This document shows, one piece after another, positions 7,613 through 15,041 of a stretch of DNA of 64,000 nt. Origin of the DNA: Tenacibaculum haliotis (lineage in GTDB: Bacteria; Bacteroidota; Bacteroidia; Flavobacteriales; Flavobacteriaceae). The position numbers and the translations under genes are program-made. Each line of letters starts with the position of its first letter. Position 1 is the first letter of the stretch. Under the pieces are notes generated by a model. It saw only the letters and a list, made by a program, of their open reading frames with translations. It was not told the origin of the DNA and ran no database searches. The DNA lies in assembly GCF_025215075.1 (NCBI RefSeq), contig NZ_JAOBTH010000022.1, positions 1-64,000 on the forward strand, in the 5' to 3' direction.

Positions 7613-8361
7613 TGAACCAAACAGATTTTCAACAAAATGGTGGGTTTCCTTTAGAAACCAATACGCTTAATTTTATGCAATCGGCTTATAGCATATTCAA
7701 TGCTTTTGGGGCGTTAGCTGGCGATAAAACAATTATCAGCGGGTGCGAAACTCAAGGCAGTGAAGTAACCAATGGCTATGTATATGTAAATGGTGAGATT
7801 TTAGAGTTCCGTGGAGGAATCAAACAAACCACAGTGGTAATTATTGAAGATAATGAATCGGTTGAGTTTGAAGATGGAACAGTAAAAGATATTTATAAAA
7901 CACGTTACGTAACTTTTGGTGTTTCAGGAAATTCAATTCCTTGGACAGATTTTAAACCTGTAGATAATTTAATTACTTTATTAAACAGAGTTGTGTTTTT
8001 GGAAGGTAAAGTTGTTTCGCCAGCTACAGAATCAGAGGTTACTGGAGCTACTGTTGCAAATAAATATATTTCTCCAAAAACATTACCTCAAAATTTTGTA
8101 AAAACACTTTACACAAAAAAACATACAATTGGTAATATTCCTGAAGAAGATTGGAATACAACTATAACCTTTCCTTCAATAAATACTACCAATTATTTAA
8201 TTGTAGGAAATATGATTTCTAAATCAGGATATCCTTTTGCCGAAAATGATATCGCATGGGTTTACTATAATAAAACAGCAACTTCTTTTTCAATCTCGTT
8301 TAGGGAGATTTCAGGAGGGCGAAAAAACTTAGAGTTTCATTTTTCATTGATCTCAATATAA
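7612..8361 (+). CDS. probable tail fibre / fibre-attachment protein
   Basis: This 249-residue protein begins QTDFQQNGGFPLETNTLNF, a start typical of Bacteroidota prophage fibre proteins that dock on the baseplate. The middle has Gly-rich beta segments (GSEVTNGYVYVNGEILEFRGG), then a helical segment near VVFLEGKVVSPATESEV that resembles the trimeric stalk start. A beta-rich end follows, which may contact host receptors. The start overlaps the previous stop. The receptor is unknown. Confidence 0.55.
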   Translation: MNQTDFQQNGGFPLETNTLNFMQSAYSIFNAFGALAGDKTIISGCETQGSEVTNGYVYVNGEILEFRGGIKQTTVVIIEDNESVEFEDGTVKDIYKTRYVTFGVSGNSIPWTDFKPVDNLITLLNRVVFLEGKVVSPATESEVTGATVANKYISPKTLPQNFVKTLYTKKHTIGNIPEEDWNTTITFPSINTTNYLIVGNMISKSGYPFAENDIAWVYYNKTATSFSISFREISGGRKNLEFHFSLISI

Positions 8362-8374
8362 CTTATAGGATAAC

Positions 8375-9631
8375 ATGGCATTAAAAGACACCGTTAAGCA
8401 ATGGTTTAAAACCAAATTAAAACCAACCCAAGTACAATTTTATAGCTTCTTTGATGCTATTCGTTGGAAGGATGAAAAAGTAGCAACATCAGATGTTGAT
8501 GGGTTAGATAATTTGTTAATCGCAAAAGCAGATAAAATTCCGTTTGATGTGCATTTAGCAGATACAAATAAGCACGTAACAGCTGAAGAAAAAGCAACTT
8601 GGAATGAAACATATTCCTTGTCGCCAATATCAGGGAGTAACAAGGTAGATTTATTAAGAAATGGGGTAAGCGTTTCTCAAATAGATTTAACGCCTTATTT
8701 AGATGATAGTAATTTAGCGCGTTTAACATCAGGTGTGGTTGATGCAAATGGGTTAGCAACCTTTACGCGTGATGATAATAGCACTTTTACTGTTGATTTG
8801 AGTAATTTAAAAGATACCCAGCAACAAGCCGATTTTAATCAAACCGATAACACGAAGCCTGATTTTATTAAAGGATTTCCGTTATCAGTTTTGGATAGTA
8901 ATGGAGCTGAAAAATTTAAAACTAAAGAAATTCAGTTTGATGAGAATTTTGATTTTAACCCTGCTGAGAATGAGGTGCAGTTTAAATCAGAAAAATACAT
9001 ACAATTAGTTTCAAAAATTACATCTACGATTACAAATACTATCAATTCAGCATCAATAACTACTGATAAAGAATATGTACGTGATTTGCCTGACGGATTA
9101 TTATATAAAGTATCTAGAGTTTTTTTGGAGATTGTAAATACAATAGAAGTAATATGGCAAAATAATAATATAGCATCAGGACATGCGTCACCCGAATTTT
9201 TAGAGTTCGAAATAGGTATTAGATTAATTGATTGCTCTATTAATTGGATGCCAAATAATTCAGACATGGTTTTATTTAAGCAAAGAATGAACCAATCAGA
9301 AATTCCAAACATTATTCAAAGTTTGGGTTATTTACACACGTTTAATAATACTGTGTTTAGAGAGAGTCAACTTGTTAGCAGTAATCCAACAGATAAAATT
9401 GGTTTTTCTTCAAAAACTATGAATTATTTAGGAAATATCACTGATAATGTTTCTGTGAATAGTTTTTTGAAGAATCTAGCAAACACCACTTACAAAAAAT
9501 ATGATTCCCAAACGGAAACAAAACTGTACATAAAAAGCAAGGTTAAATTTATGGATGATACCAACTCAAATGGTTTGAATGCATCATGGAGTTTTAAGAC
9601 AAAAATTTTAGATTTTAAATTAAAAAAATAA
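8375..9631 (+). CDS. probable tail fibre protein
   Basis: This 418-residue protein begins with a helical conserved-looking region (LKDTVKQWFKTKLKPTQ). It contains HVTAEEKATWNE at about residue 70, a phrase common in phage stalk proteins, and then repetitive beta-type segments. The C-terminal half (after about 210) looks unrelated to the N-terminal half and is probably the adhesive tip. It sits 14 bases after the first fibre gene. Confidence 0.55.
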   Translation: MALKDTVKQWFKTKLKPTQVQFYSFFDAIRWKDEKVATSDVDGLDNLLIAKADKIPFDVHLADTNKHVTAEEKATWNETYSLSPISGSNKVDLLRNGVSVSQIDLTPYLDDSNLARLTSGVVDANGLATFTRDDNSTFTVDLSNLKDTQQQADFNQTDNTKPDFIKGFPLSVLDSNGAEKFKTKEIQFDENFDFNPAENEVQFKSEKYIQLVSKITSTITNTINSASITTDKEYVRDLPDGLLYKVSRVFLEIVNTIEVIWQNNNIASGHASPEFLEFEIGIRLIDCSINWMPNNSDMVLFKQRMNQSEIPNIIQSLGYLHTFNNTVFRESQLVSSNPTDKIGFSSKTMNYLGNITDNVSVNSFLKNLANTTYKKYDSQTETKLYIKSKVKFMDDTNSNGLNASWSFKTKILDFKLKK

Positions 9632-9633
9632 CA

Positions 9634-10017
9634 ATGAAAAAAATAAAAACAATAAACAAAGTGCGTCAAGGAAAAGACGGTAATATGTATTACGTGTCAA
9701 GAGAAATTGTGAAGTTTAACCAATGTAGTACGTGTTTTACAGCGATTTATCAAGAAAAATTATTCGATATCGTAAAAGATGAAAACAACAATGATGTAGA
9801 AAATCTTATAGAGACCTACCCACAGGTAGCTGCAAACTTTTCTTTTGCTCAAGTAAATGGATTATTTACAGCGTTAGGTAAAGATATTTTAACGTCTGAA
9901 AATTTTGCAACGAAGTTCGATGAGTTACAGCTAGATGCTTTGTTATACGACACACTTAACCAAGAAATGTTAGGTCGTTATGGCACTAAAGAATGGGAAA
10001 AATATGAAACCTTTTAG
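9634..10017 (+). CDS. prophage protein of unknown function
   Basis: This 127-residue protein starts two bases after the fibre stop. It contains a CSTC pair near residue 31 and an acidic C-terminal half (LDALLYDTLNQEML). Its position just after the fibre, and overlap of its end with a membrane protein gene, suggest a fibre assembly or lysis-region function. No domain is recognised and no signal or TM helix is seen. Confidence 0.45.
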   Translation: MKKIKTINKVRQGKDGNMYYVSREIVKFNQCSTCFTAIYQEKLFDIVKDENNNDVENLIETYPQVAANFSFAQVNGLFTALGKDILTSENFATKFDELQLDALLYDTLNQEMLGRYGTKEWEKYETF

Positions 10018-10519
10018 AATGACCTTAAAAAGAAGAATTACAAAGTTGTACACCGTAAAAGCAATGCTACTATTATTTATGCCACTAATACTAATTTTAG
10101 TAAGTGGAGAAGTGCGCTCAAGCATCAGTAATTATGTTTATAGTGATAGTATTGCAGTATTTATAATGCTATTAACTATTGCAAGTACGCTTTTTATAAA
10201 TAACGGTATTACAGATAGTAAATGGTATAATGTTATTTTAGGATTGTCGTTGACAGGAGTAGCATTAACACCACATTTAGACTATTCTTTTCTGCATTAT
10301 ACGTTTGCTATTATTTTCTTTTTAGGTTCGGTTTTCGTGATGATATTTTATTCATCAGAAAAGCAAAGAATCTACAAGATAATTGCAGGAGCAATAGTAG
10401 TATTAGCAATGTTAGGAACGTTTCTGTTTAACTGGTACAGTTTACTAATTGCCGAATGGATAGGGCTTGTGCCTATTTGTATTCATTTTATCGGCGAAGC
10501 ATTACATAAAATAGATTAA
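10004..10519 (+). CDS. prophage multi-pass membrane protein
   Basis: The frame is open from 9980, but the ATG at 10004 (MKPFRMTLKRR) overlaps the previous stop by 14 bases and gives a basic leader before the first helix; 171 residues result. About five hydrophobic helices follow, for example MLLLFMPLILILVSG and IAVFIMLLTIASTLFI. It could be a holin-like or superinfection-related protein. The length and number of helices do not match common holins, and no family is recognised. Confidence 0.5.
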   Translation: MKPFRMTLKRRITKLYTVKAMLLLFMPLILILVSGEVRSSISNYVYSDSIAVFIMLLTIASTLFINNGITDSKWYNVILGLSLTGVALTPHLDYSFLHYTFAIIFFLGSVFVMIFYSSEKQRIYKIIAGAIVVLAMLGTFLFNWYSLLIAEWIGLVPICIHFIGEALHKID

Positions 10520-10527
10520 GAAAGACA

Positions 10528-10550
10528 TTGGGGTTTAAAAAGTCCCCCAA
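10528..10550 (+). terminator. short stem-loop after tail operon
   Basis: TTGGGG (10528-10533) pairs with CCCCAA (10545-10550) around an 11-base loop, nine bases after the membrane protein stop. The run after it is A-rich, so it is a weak terminator on the + strand. Confidence 0.4.
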
Positions 10551-10564
10551 CAAAATAAAAACTT

Positions 10565-10653
10565 CTCACAGTATTTTAAATTTAGCATCAAAGCCCAGTT
10601 GGAGGACATAAGTCTTCTAATTGGGCTTTGCTTGTTTAAAATAATACTGTGAG
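10565..10653 (+). ncRNA. nested-hairpin structured RNA candidate
   Basis: An outer perfect 11-bp stem joins CTCACAGTATT (10565-10575) to AATACTGTGAG (10643-10653). Inside, 10589-10607 pairs with 10612-10630 over 19 bp around a four-base ATAA loop. The outermost nine inner pairs are CAAAGCCCA/TGGGCTTTG. Several inner pairs are G-U wobbles, which favours an RNA structure over a DNA palindrome. It lies in the gap between the tail operon and the adenine methylase. No known RNA family is recognised; strand is uncertain. Confidence 0.5.
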
Positions 10654-10694
10654 AGCCACAAAAGTAAGAATAGTAATTAAATTAAAAATAATAA

Positions 10695-11540
10695 ATGAGT
10701 AAAAATTATGCTACTGCGCCTTTGCCGTTTCAAGGTCAAAAACGGAACTTTATCAAACAATTTAAAGAGGTGTTAACAACCTATCCTACAGATGCTATTT
10801 ATGTCGATTTGTTTGGAGGAAGTGGTTTGCTAAGTCACACCGTTAAAAAAGAAAATCCGAATGCAACTGTTATTTATAATGATTATGACAATTTTAAAAA
10901 GCGTTTAAACGCCATTTCAACAACCAATAAATTACTTGATGAGTTAAGAGTTGTAGTTAAAGGATTACCTAATAAACAAGCAATCCCTGAAGCTGTAAAA
11001 TTAAAAATATTACAAGTAGTTGCCAAAGCTGATAAAAATGGTTTTGTTGATTATATATCATTGTCATCAAACATACTTTTCAGTATGAATTATGTGAGTT
11101 CGTTGGATGAGTTAAAAAAGCAAAAGTTTTATAATAAGATTCGTAAAACCAATTATGATGCTACAGGTTATTTAAAGGATGTGGTGTTTGTAAGAAGTGA
11201 TTATAAGCAGTTGTTCAACCAATATAAAGATGTAAAGAATGTGGTGTTTTTGGTTGATCCACCATATCTATCAACTGACTGTTCAACGTATAAAAATTAC
11301 TGGAAATTAGCCGATTATTTAGATGTATTGAAAGTATTAAAAGATACTAATTACTTTTATTTCACATCAAACAAATCAAGTGTAGTAGAGCTATGTGAGT
11401 GGATAGAAACTAATACAGGTGGTAAAAATCCATTTAACCAAGCTAAAGTGGTGTATCATTACAACAGCACCACACACAATACTGGTTATACTGATATTAT
11501 GTTGCATAAGCGTTACACAACTAATACTACCGAATTATGA
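10695..11540 (+). CDS. DNA adenine-N6 methyltransferase (D12/Dam class)
   Basis: This 281-residue protein transfers a methyl group from AdoMet to adenine N6 in DNA. It has the AdoMet-binding motif near residue 40 (YVDLFGGSGLLSH) and the catalytic DPPY tetrad at about residue 190 (FLVDPPYLSTD), in the order of Dam-class enzymes. The start PFQGQKRNF matches the usual N-terminal pattern. It is followed by a cytosine methylase, and no restriction endonuclease is adjacent, so host mimicry or protection of phage DNA is the likely use. Its recognition sequence cannot be predicted here. Confidence 0.9.
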   Translation: MSKNYATAPLPFQGQKRNFIKQFKEVLTTYPTDAIYVDLFGGSGLLSHTVKKENPNATVIYNDYDNFKKRLNAISTTNKLLDELRVVVKGLPNKQAIPEAVKLKILQVVAKADKNGFVDYISLSSNILFSMNYVSSLDELKKQKFYNKIRKTNYDATGYLKDVVFVRSDYKQLFNQYKDVKNVVFLVDPPYLSTDCSTYKNYWKLADYLDVLKVLKDTNYFYFTSNKSSVVELCEWIETNTGGKNPFNQAKVVYHYNSTTHNTGYTDIMLHKRYTTNTTEL

Positions 11541-11653
11541 GAATGCGCCGAAAACAGAAATCATTTACAAACAAAGAATTAGATATTAATACGATTAAAA
11601 ACGATTATGAAAAAATTAAAATTAGATTGGAAAAAGAACACCACTTATCCTAA
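11537..11653 (+). CDS. possible 38-residue basic peptide bridging the two methylase genes
   Basis: The ATG overlaps the adenine methylase stop (ATGA), and the frame ends inside the start of the cytosine methylase. The product is very basic at its N-terminus (MRMRRKQKSF), then charged and helical. The overlaps look like translational coupling, bridging an otherwise untranslated gap between two operon genes. It may be only a leader peptide. Confidence 0.35.
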   Translation: MRMRRKQKSFTNKELDINTIKNDYEKIKIRLEKEHHLS

Positions 11654-12641
11654 ATCTAATGGATTAAATGTGTTCGGAACGTTTGTGTGTGGTGGCGGTT
11701 CTACCATGGGGTATAAATTAGCGGGTTATAATCATTTAGGCGGTGTAGAAATCGATAAACGAATGCAAAAGATGTATGTGGCTAATCATAACCCAAAACA
11801 CTTTTATTTAGAAGATATACGCCAATTTAACACGCGTACTGATTTGCCAAAAGAATTATATAATTTAGATATATTGGATGGTTCTCCTCCGTGTTCAACT
11901 TTTTCAATGAGTGGCAAACGTGAAAAAGGTTGGGGTGTTGAAAAGAAATTTAAGGAAGGTCAAAAATTACAAACGCTGGATGATCTTGTTTATGTTTATT
12001 GTGATACGATTGAAAAACTACGTCCGAAAGTAGCAATACTTGAAAACGTTTGTGGTATTGTAGCTGGTAAAGCTAAAGGTTATACAATTGGCATTTATGA
12101 ACGATTAGAAAAAGCAGGATATACCGTTCAGATTTTTCAGTTAAATAGTGCTACAATGGGAGTTCCTCAAGCTCGTGAACGTGTATTTTTTATAGCTAGA
12201 CGAAATGATTTAAAATTAACAAACTTAAAACTAGAATTTAATGACAAACCCATATATTTTTCTGATCTGGTTGATAAAAATAGTACAACTCATAAGTCTT
12301 TGTGGCCTTCCATTCAGGTTCGTTTACCGTTTGTTGAAAAAGGTGATCAGAACTTAAAGTTTGCAGATGCTAAATACAGAAATAAGAAAACCTATAATGC
12401 TTTTTTTAGTACAGCTATTCTGTATGATGATGTTGTAGCGCCTACATTAACAAGTAGCGGAACAACGATATATTATAATGAAAAACGAAACTTAAATGAT
12501 ATCGAATACAGGCGAATGAGTACTTTTCCTGTTGATTATGATTTTTGCGAAACTAACGTTCGATATGTGTGCGGTATGAGCGTGCCTCCTTTGATGATAG
12601 CACGAATAGCAGAACAAATCCGACTACAATGGTTTAAATAA
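11607..12641 (+). CDS. DNA cytosine-C5 methyltransferase
   Basis: This 344-residue protein carries the C5-methylase motifs in order: GGGSTMGYKLAG (motif I), DGSPPCSTFSMSG with the catalytic Cys (motif IV), LENVCGI (VI), QARERVFFIARR (VIII), and a C-terminal GMSVPPLMIARIAEQI (X). It methylates cytosine in double-stranded DNA; the target site is unknown. No endonuclease is adjacent. Placement as the last gene of the prophage, beside an adenine methylase, recalls the modification gene mom at the right end of Mu, although the chemistry differs. Confidence 0.92.
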   Translation: MKKLKLDWKKNTTYPKSNGLNVFGTFVCGGGSTMGYKLAGYNHLGGVEIDKRMQKMYVANHNPKHFYLEDIRQFNTRTDLPKELYNLDILDGSPPCSTFSMSGKREKGWGVEKKFKEGQKLQTLDDLVYVYCDTIEKLRPKVAILENVCGIVAGKAKGYTIGIYERLEKAGYTVQIFQLNSATMGVPQARERVFFIARRNDLKLTNLKLEFNDKPIYFSDLVDKNSTTHKSLWPSIQVRLPFVEKGDQNLKFADAKYRNKKTYNAFFSTAILYDDVVAPTLTSSGTTIYYNEKRNLNDIEYRRMSTFPVDYDFCETNVRYVCGMSVPPLMIARIAEQIRLQWFK

Positions 12642-12644
12642 TAA

Positions 12645-12670
12645 TTAAAGGGCTGTTAAACGCCCTTTAA
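12645..12670 (+). terminator. terminator after methylase genes
   Basis: TTAAAGGGC pairs with GCCCTTTAA around an eight-base loop, four bases after the cytosine methylase stop. The tail is only moderately T-rich. Confidence 0.6.
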
Positions 12671-12700
12671 TTGTATCTTTGAAGTATATGTGTAATCGCT

Positions 12701-12788
12701 CAAAAAATGTACTTTTCATTTTATTTTTATGTACTTTTTGTTTTGCCGATTATACTTATAAAAATACGTTCAATGTAATTTTCTTTAA
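12701..12788. repeat. iterated 22-bp-period sites at the prophage edge
   Basis: ATGTACTTTT occurs at 12707 and 12729, and ATGTAATTTT at 12773. A weaker TTATACTTAT lies at 12750. Spacing is 22, 21 and 23 bases, two helical turns each, so a protein could bind all sites on one face. The array falls between the last prophage gene and the first host gene, where Mu-like right ends carry transposase sites. The exact end base and target duplication are not identified. Confidence 0.45.
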
Positions 12789-12887
12789 ACTTCAATTATT
12801 TAGGTAAAACCATAAAACTAATAATTCATTTATTCTTAATACCTTTTATTAAATTCATTTTAACCTCACTCCCCACTAAAGCACAAA

Positions 12888-12927
12888 CAAATTAGTTAAT
12901 CATATAAAAGATGCTGTTAACTAATTG
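12888..12927 (-). terminator. hairpin at the end of cvpA
   Basis: CAAATTAGTTAA (12888-12899) and TTAACTAATTG (12917-12927) form an imperfect inverted repeat that includes the cvpA stop codon. It suggests that host sequence extends at least to 12888, so the prophage boundary lies left of this point. Confidence 0.4.
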
Positions 12928-13438
12928 TTTCAATATCTGGTACCGTTATTTCACCATCATCTTTAATTATTGATGGAAAAATTGTTGGCGCTATCTTTTT
13001 AACAGGAACGTATAAAATAGACTCTTCTAAATTTTCTTTGTTTACAAACGGAATCGTATCATTCATTTTTCCGAAGAAAATAAAAACAACACTTAAAATT
13101 AAGCCTATTTTTAAAGCGCCAAAAACACCACCTAATATTTTATTAATAATTCCTAGTGAGGCAAAATCAGCAATTTTAGTTAATGCTTTACCTAATAAGG
13201 ATATTGTAATTATAATAACAATAAATGTTGCTGCAAATGCCGCTAATGAAATATACTTTTCATCCCAAGTAACACTATCTTTTAACCAATCGGCAATAAA
13301 ATAAGAAAAGTGTATTGCGCCATAAACTCCAGCTACTAAAGCAACCAAAGAAGCAACCTCAACAAACAAACCTTTCATCAATCCTCGTATAAAGCCAAAA
13401 AGAAGTAAAGCCGCAATAATAATATCAAATGTATTCAT
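12917..13438 (-). CDS. cvpA: CvpA family inner membrane protein
   Basis: This 173-residue protein has four membrane helices and the CvpA-type N-terminus (FDIIIAALLLFGFIRGLMKG), including the conserved Gly-x-x-x-Gly phrase. In enterobacteria the family is linked to colicin V export and envelope homeostasis. The hydrophilic C-terminus is short. It is monocistronic here: the prophage lies downstream, and a host gene of opposite direction lies upstream. The family call is confident; the molecular role is poorly defined in any organism. Confidence 0.85.
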   Translation of the reverse strand: MNTFDIIIAALLLFGFIRGLMKGLFVEVASLVALVAGVYGAIHFSYFIADWLKDSVTWDEKYISLAAFAATFIVIIITISLLGKALTKIADFASLGIINKILGGVFGALKIGLILSVVFIFFGKMNDTIPFVNKENLEESILYVPVKKIAPTIFPSIIKDDGEITVPDIETIS

Positions 13439-13537
13439 CAGTATGTTTTAAAGTCTTTTGTCTAAAAATTGTAACAACTCCCCTTACGCCAACCTAAACT
13501 CGTTTCAAGTTCTCATCACAACGTACTATTTACTAAA

Positions 13538-13566
13538 AAGATGTAATTCTAAAATAAATTCAGAAT
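13538..13566. repeat. possible fragment of a dispersed flavobacterial intergenic repeat
   Basis: The stretch reads TTCTAAAATAAATTCAGAA, which is close to palindromic, followed by TGACGC. It looks like the end of the AAATTCAGAATGACG-type repeats I associate with flavobacterial intergenic DNA. Only one copy is seen in this window, so this rests on recognition, not repetition. Confidence 0.3.
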
Positions 13567-13675
13567 GACGCTTTGATATTGAGTTATGAATCAAAATGGG
13601 GATTCATTTTTTCTAATAAAATGCACTCAAAAATTATGTGTGCAGATTGTGCACCAAATATACACAACTCATTTG

Positions 13676-13683
13676 TATCTTTG
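13676..13683 (+). promoter_or_regulatory. TAnnTTTG promoter box
   Basis: TATCTTTG matches the Bacteroidota -7 element and places transcription start near 13690. That makes the ATG at 13702 the start of the downstream gene and excludes the longer open frame from 13573. Confidence 0.6.
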
Positions 13684-13701
13684 CATACTCAAAAAACTCA
13701 G

Positions 13702-14061
13702 ATGGAGAAAGAAGTTAACTTAAAAGAAAAATGGGCTTTTCTGATAAAAAATTTATCAGATCAATTTGCCGACGGTGACGAGTTAAATGTAGATGCTGTT
13801 ATTTATTTAATCGGCGTACAAGAATTAGGGCAAGGGCAACGAAAATTTAAAAAGGATGAAAAAGTAAACTTAATGCATATTGCTATTTGCAAGCTTTTAG
13901 AACCTTACGGATATTACGAGTTCGATTTCTTTGATGAAGATGGTTGGCCACATTATAAAACCTTAACCGAATTGCCAAACTTAAAACCTGGCGAGCAATC
14001 TGTTTTAATAAAAGAAGCAATAATCAATTATTTTGAATTGATTAACTTTTTTAAACAGTAA
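13702..14061 (+). CDS. conserved hypothetical protein, about 119 residues
   Basis: The protein begins MEKEVNLKEKWAFLIKNLSDQF and is acidic, with conserved-looking segments VDAVIYLIGVQELGQG and FFDEDGWPHYKTLTELP. It resembles a small uncharacterised cytosolic protein common in Flavobacteriia. The frame could start at 13573, but a promoter box at 13676 and the composition of the extra residues argue for 13702. No signal, TM segment or known domain is recognised. It is a single-gene unit. Confidence 0.6.
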   Translation: MEKEVNLKEKWAFLIKNLSDQFADGDELNVDAVIYLIGVQELGQGQRKFKKDEKVNLMHIAICKLLEPYGYYEFDFFDEDGWPHYKTLTELPNLKPGEQSVLIKEAIINYFELINFFKQ

Positions 14062-14123
14062 TTAGTCGTTACTTCTCATAAAACAAGAGCAATTTCATAA
14101 AAAAGAGATTGCTCTTATTTTAT

Positions 14124-14918
14124 TTAAGTAACACTTAGTTTTCTAATCATTTTTGATAAAATTTTAGGAAAAAAACGTTTTACATACACCGCTAACCTTT
14201 CTTTGGCTCCGCCGATATATACTTCTTCTCGTTTCTTTTTAATAGCTTTTAGCATCAGTTTGGCAAACCGATCTGGGTTAATTCCGTTTTTGGTTGCGCT
14301 ATCCATTTTATTTTGTGGAGAACCATCACCCGTTAAAGCGTTTTTAGAAACATTTGTCGTTACAAAACCAGGACAAACCAAGGTTACTGAAATATTATCA
14401 CTATAATGTTCGGCGCGCAAACTATCAAAAAAACCATGTAGCGCATGTTTCGTTGCCGCATAACTCGATCGCAGTGGAGTACCAATTTTACCAACAATAC
14501 TGGTAGTTATCACAAAATGACCTGCTTTATTTTTAATAAAATAAGGTAATAATGCTTTAGTTAACCCCACGGTACCTAAATAATTCACGTCCATTAAACG
14601 TTTATCTACAGAAACATCCGTGTTTTTTACTAACGAACGTTGGCTAATACCTCCGTTATTAACCAAAACATCAATTGTTCCAAAACACAACATTGCAGCT
14701 TCAACTTTAAGCTTCATGTTTTCATACTTTTCTAAATCAAGTGTAACAATTTTTACTTTTGAAGGATTTTTACACACATTTCTAACTTCTTCTAAGGTGT
14801 TTTTATTTCTAGACGATAAAATTAAATTCACATCATAATTTGATAATTCAATTGCCAATGATTTACCAATACCAGACGAGGCTCCCGTAATCCAAAACAC
14901 TTTATTTTTAAGACTCAT
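14124..14918 (-). CDS. short-chain dehydrogenase/reductase
   Basis: This SDR oxidoreductase of about 264 residues uses NAD(P)H. It starts MSLKNKVFWITGASSGIG, with the TGxxxGxG cofactor motif; VNNGG follows at about residue 90, and the catalytic YAATK lies near residue 155, preceded by the Ser in ITTSIVG. The open frame extends upstream by 27 residues, but the ATG at 14918 is the family start. A C-terminal basic segment (VYVKRFFPKILSKMIRK) is typical of the DHRS7/YqjQ-like group and may contact membranes. The substrate is unknown. Confidence 0.85.
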   Translation of the reverse strand: MSLKNKVFWITGASSGIGKSLAIELSNYDVNLILSSRNKNTLEEVRNVCKNPSKVKIVTLDLEKYENMKLKVEAAMLCFGTIDVLVNNGGISQRSLVKNTDVSVDKRLMDVNYLGTVGLTKALLPYFIKNKAGHFVITTSIVGKIGTPLRSSYAATKHALHGFFDSLRAEHYSDNISVTLVCPGFVTTNVSKNALTGDGSPQNKMDSATKNGINPDRFAKLMLKAIKKKREEVYIGGAKERLAVYVKRFFPKILSKMIRKLSVT

Positions 14919-15041
14919 ATTTATATTTGCGTTATAAGACTTCACTAAAATAAGCAAGAAAAAATAAAAACGGTACACTTCTTGGATAGAAGTTAGCAAA
15001 TGATTAGTTTTAAAACCTTATTAGCAACCCTTTAAATTATA

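Noticed and set aside
10520-10694. Retron or diversity-generating element, because of the structured intergenic RNA
   Set aside because: No reverse transcriptase gene lies in the window, and no template or variable repeat pair is seen in the fibre genes.
13573-13701. N-terminal extension of the hypothetical gene at 13702
   Set aside because: A TAnnTTTG box at 13676 would put the transcription start inside it, and its composition is unlike the rest of the protein.
14922-14929. TATATTTG promoter box on the + strand near the SDR start
   Set aside because: It points away from the SDR gene and is 110 bases from the thioredoxin-like gene, so its use is uncertain.
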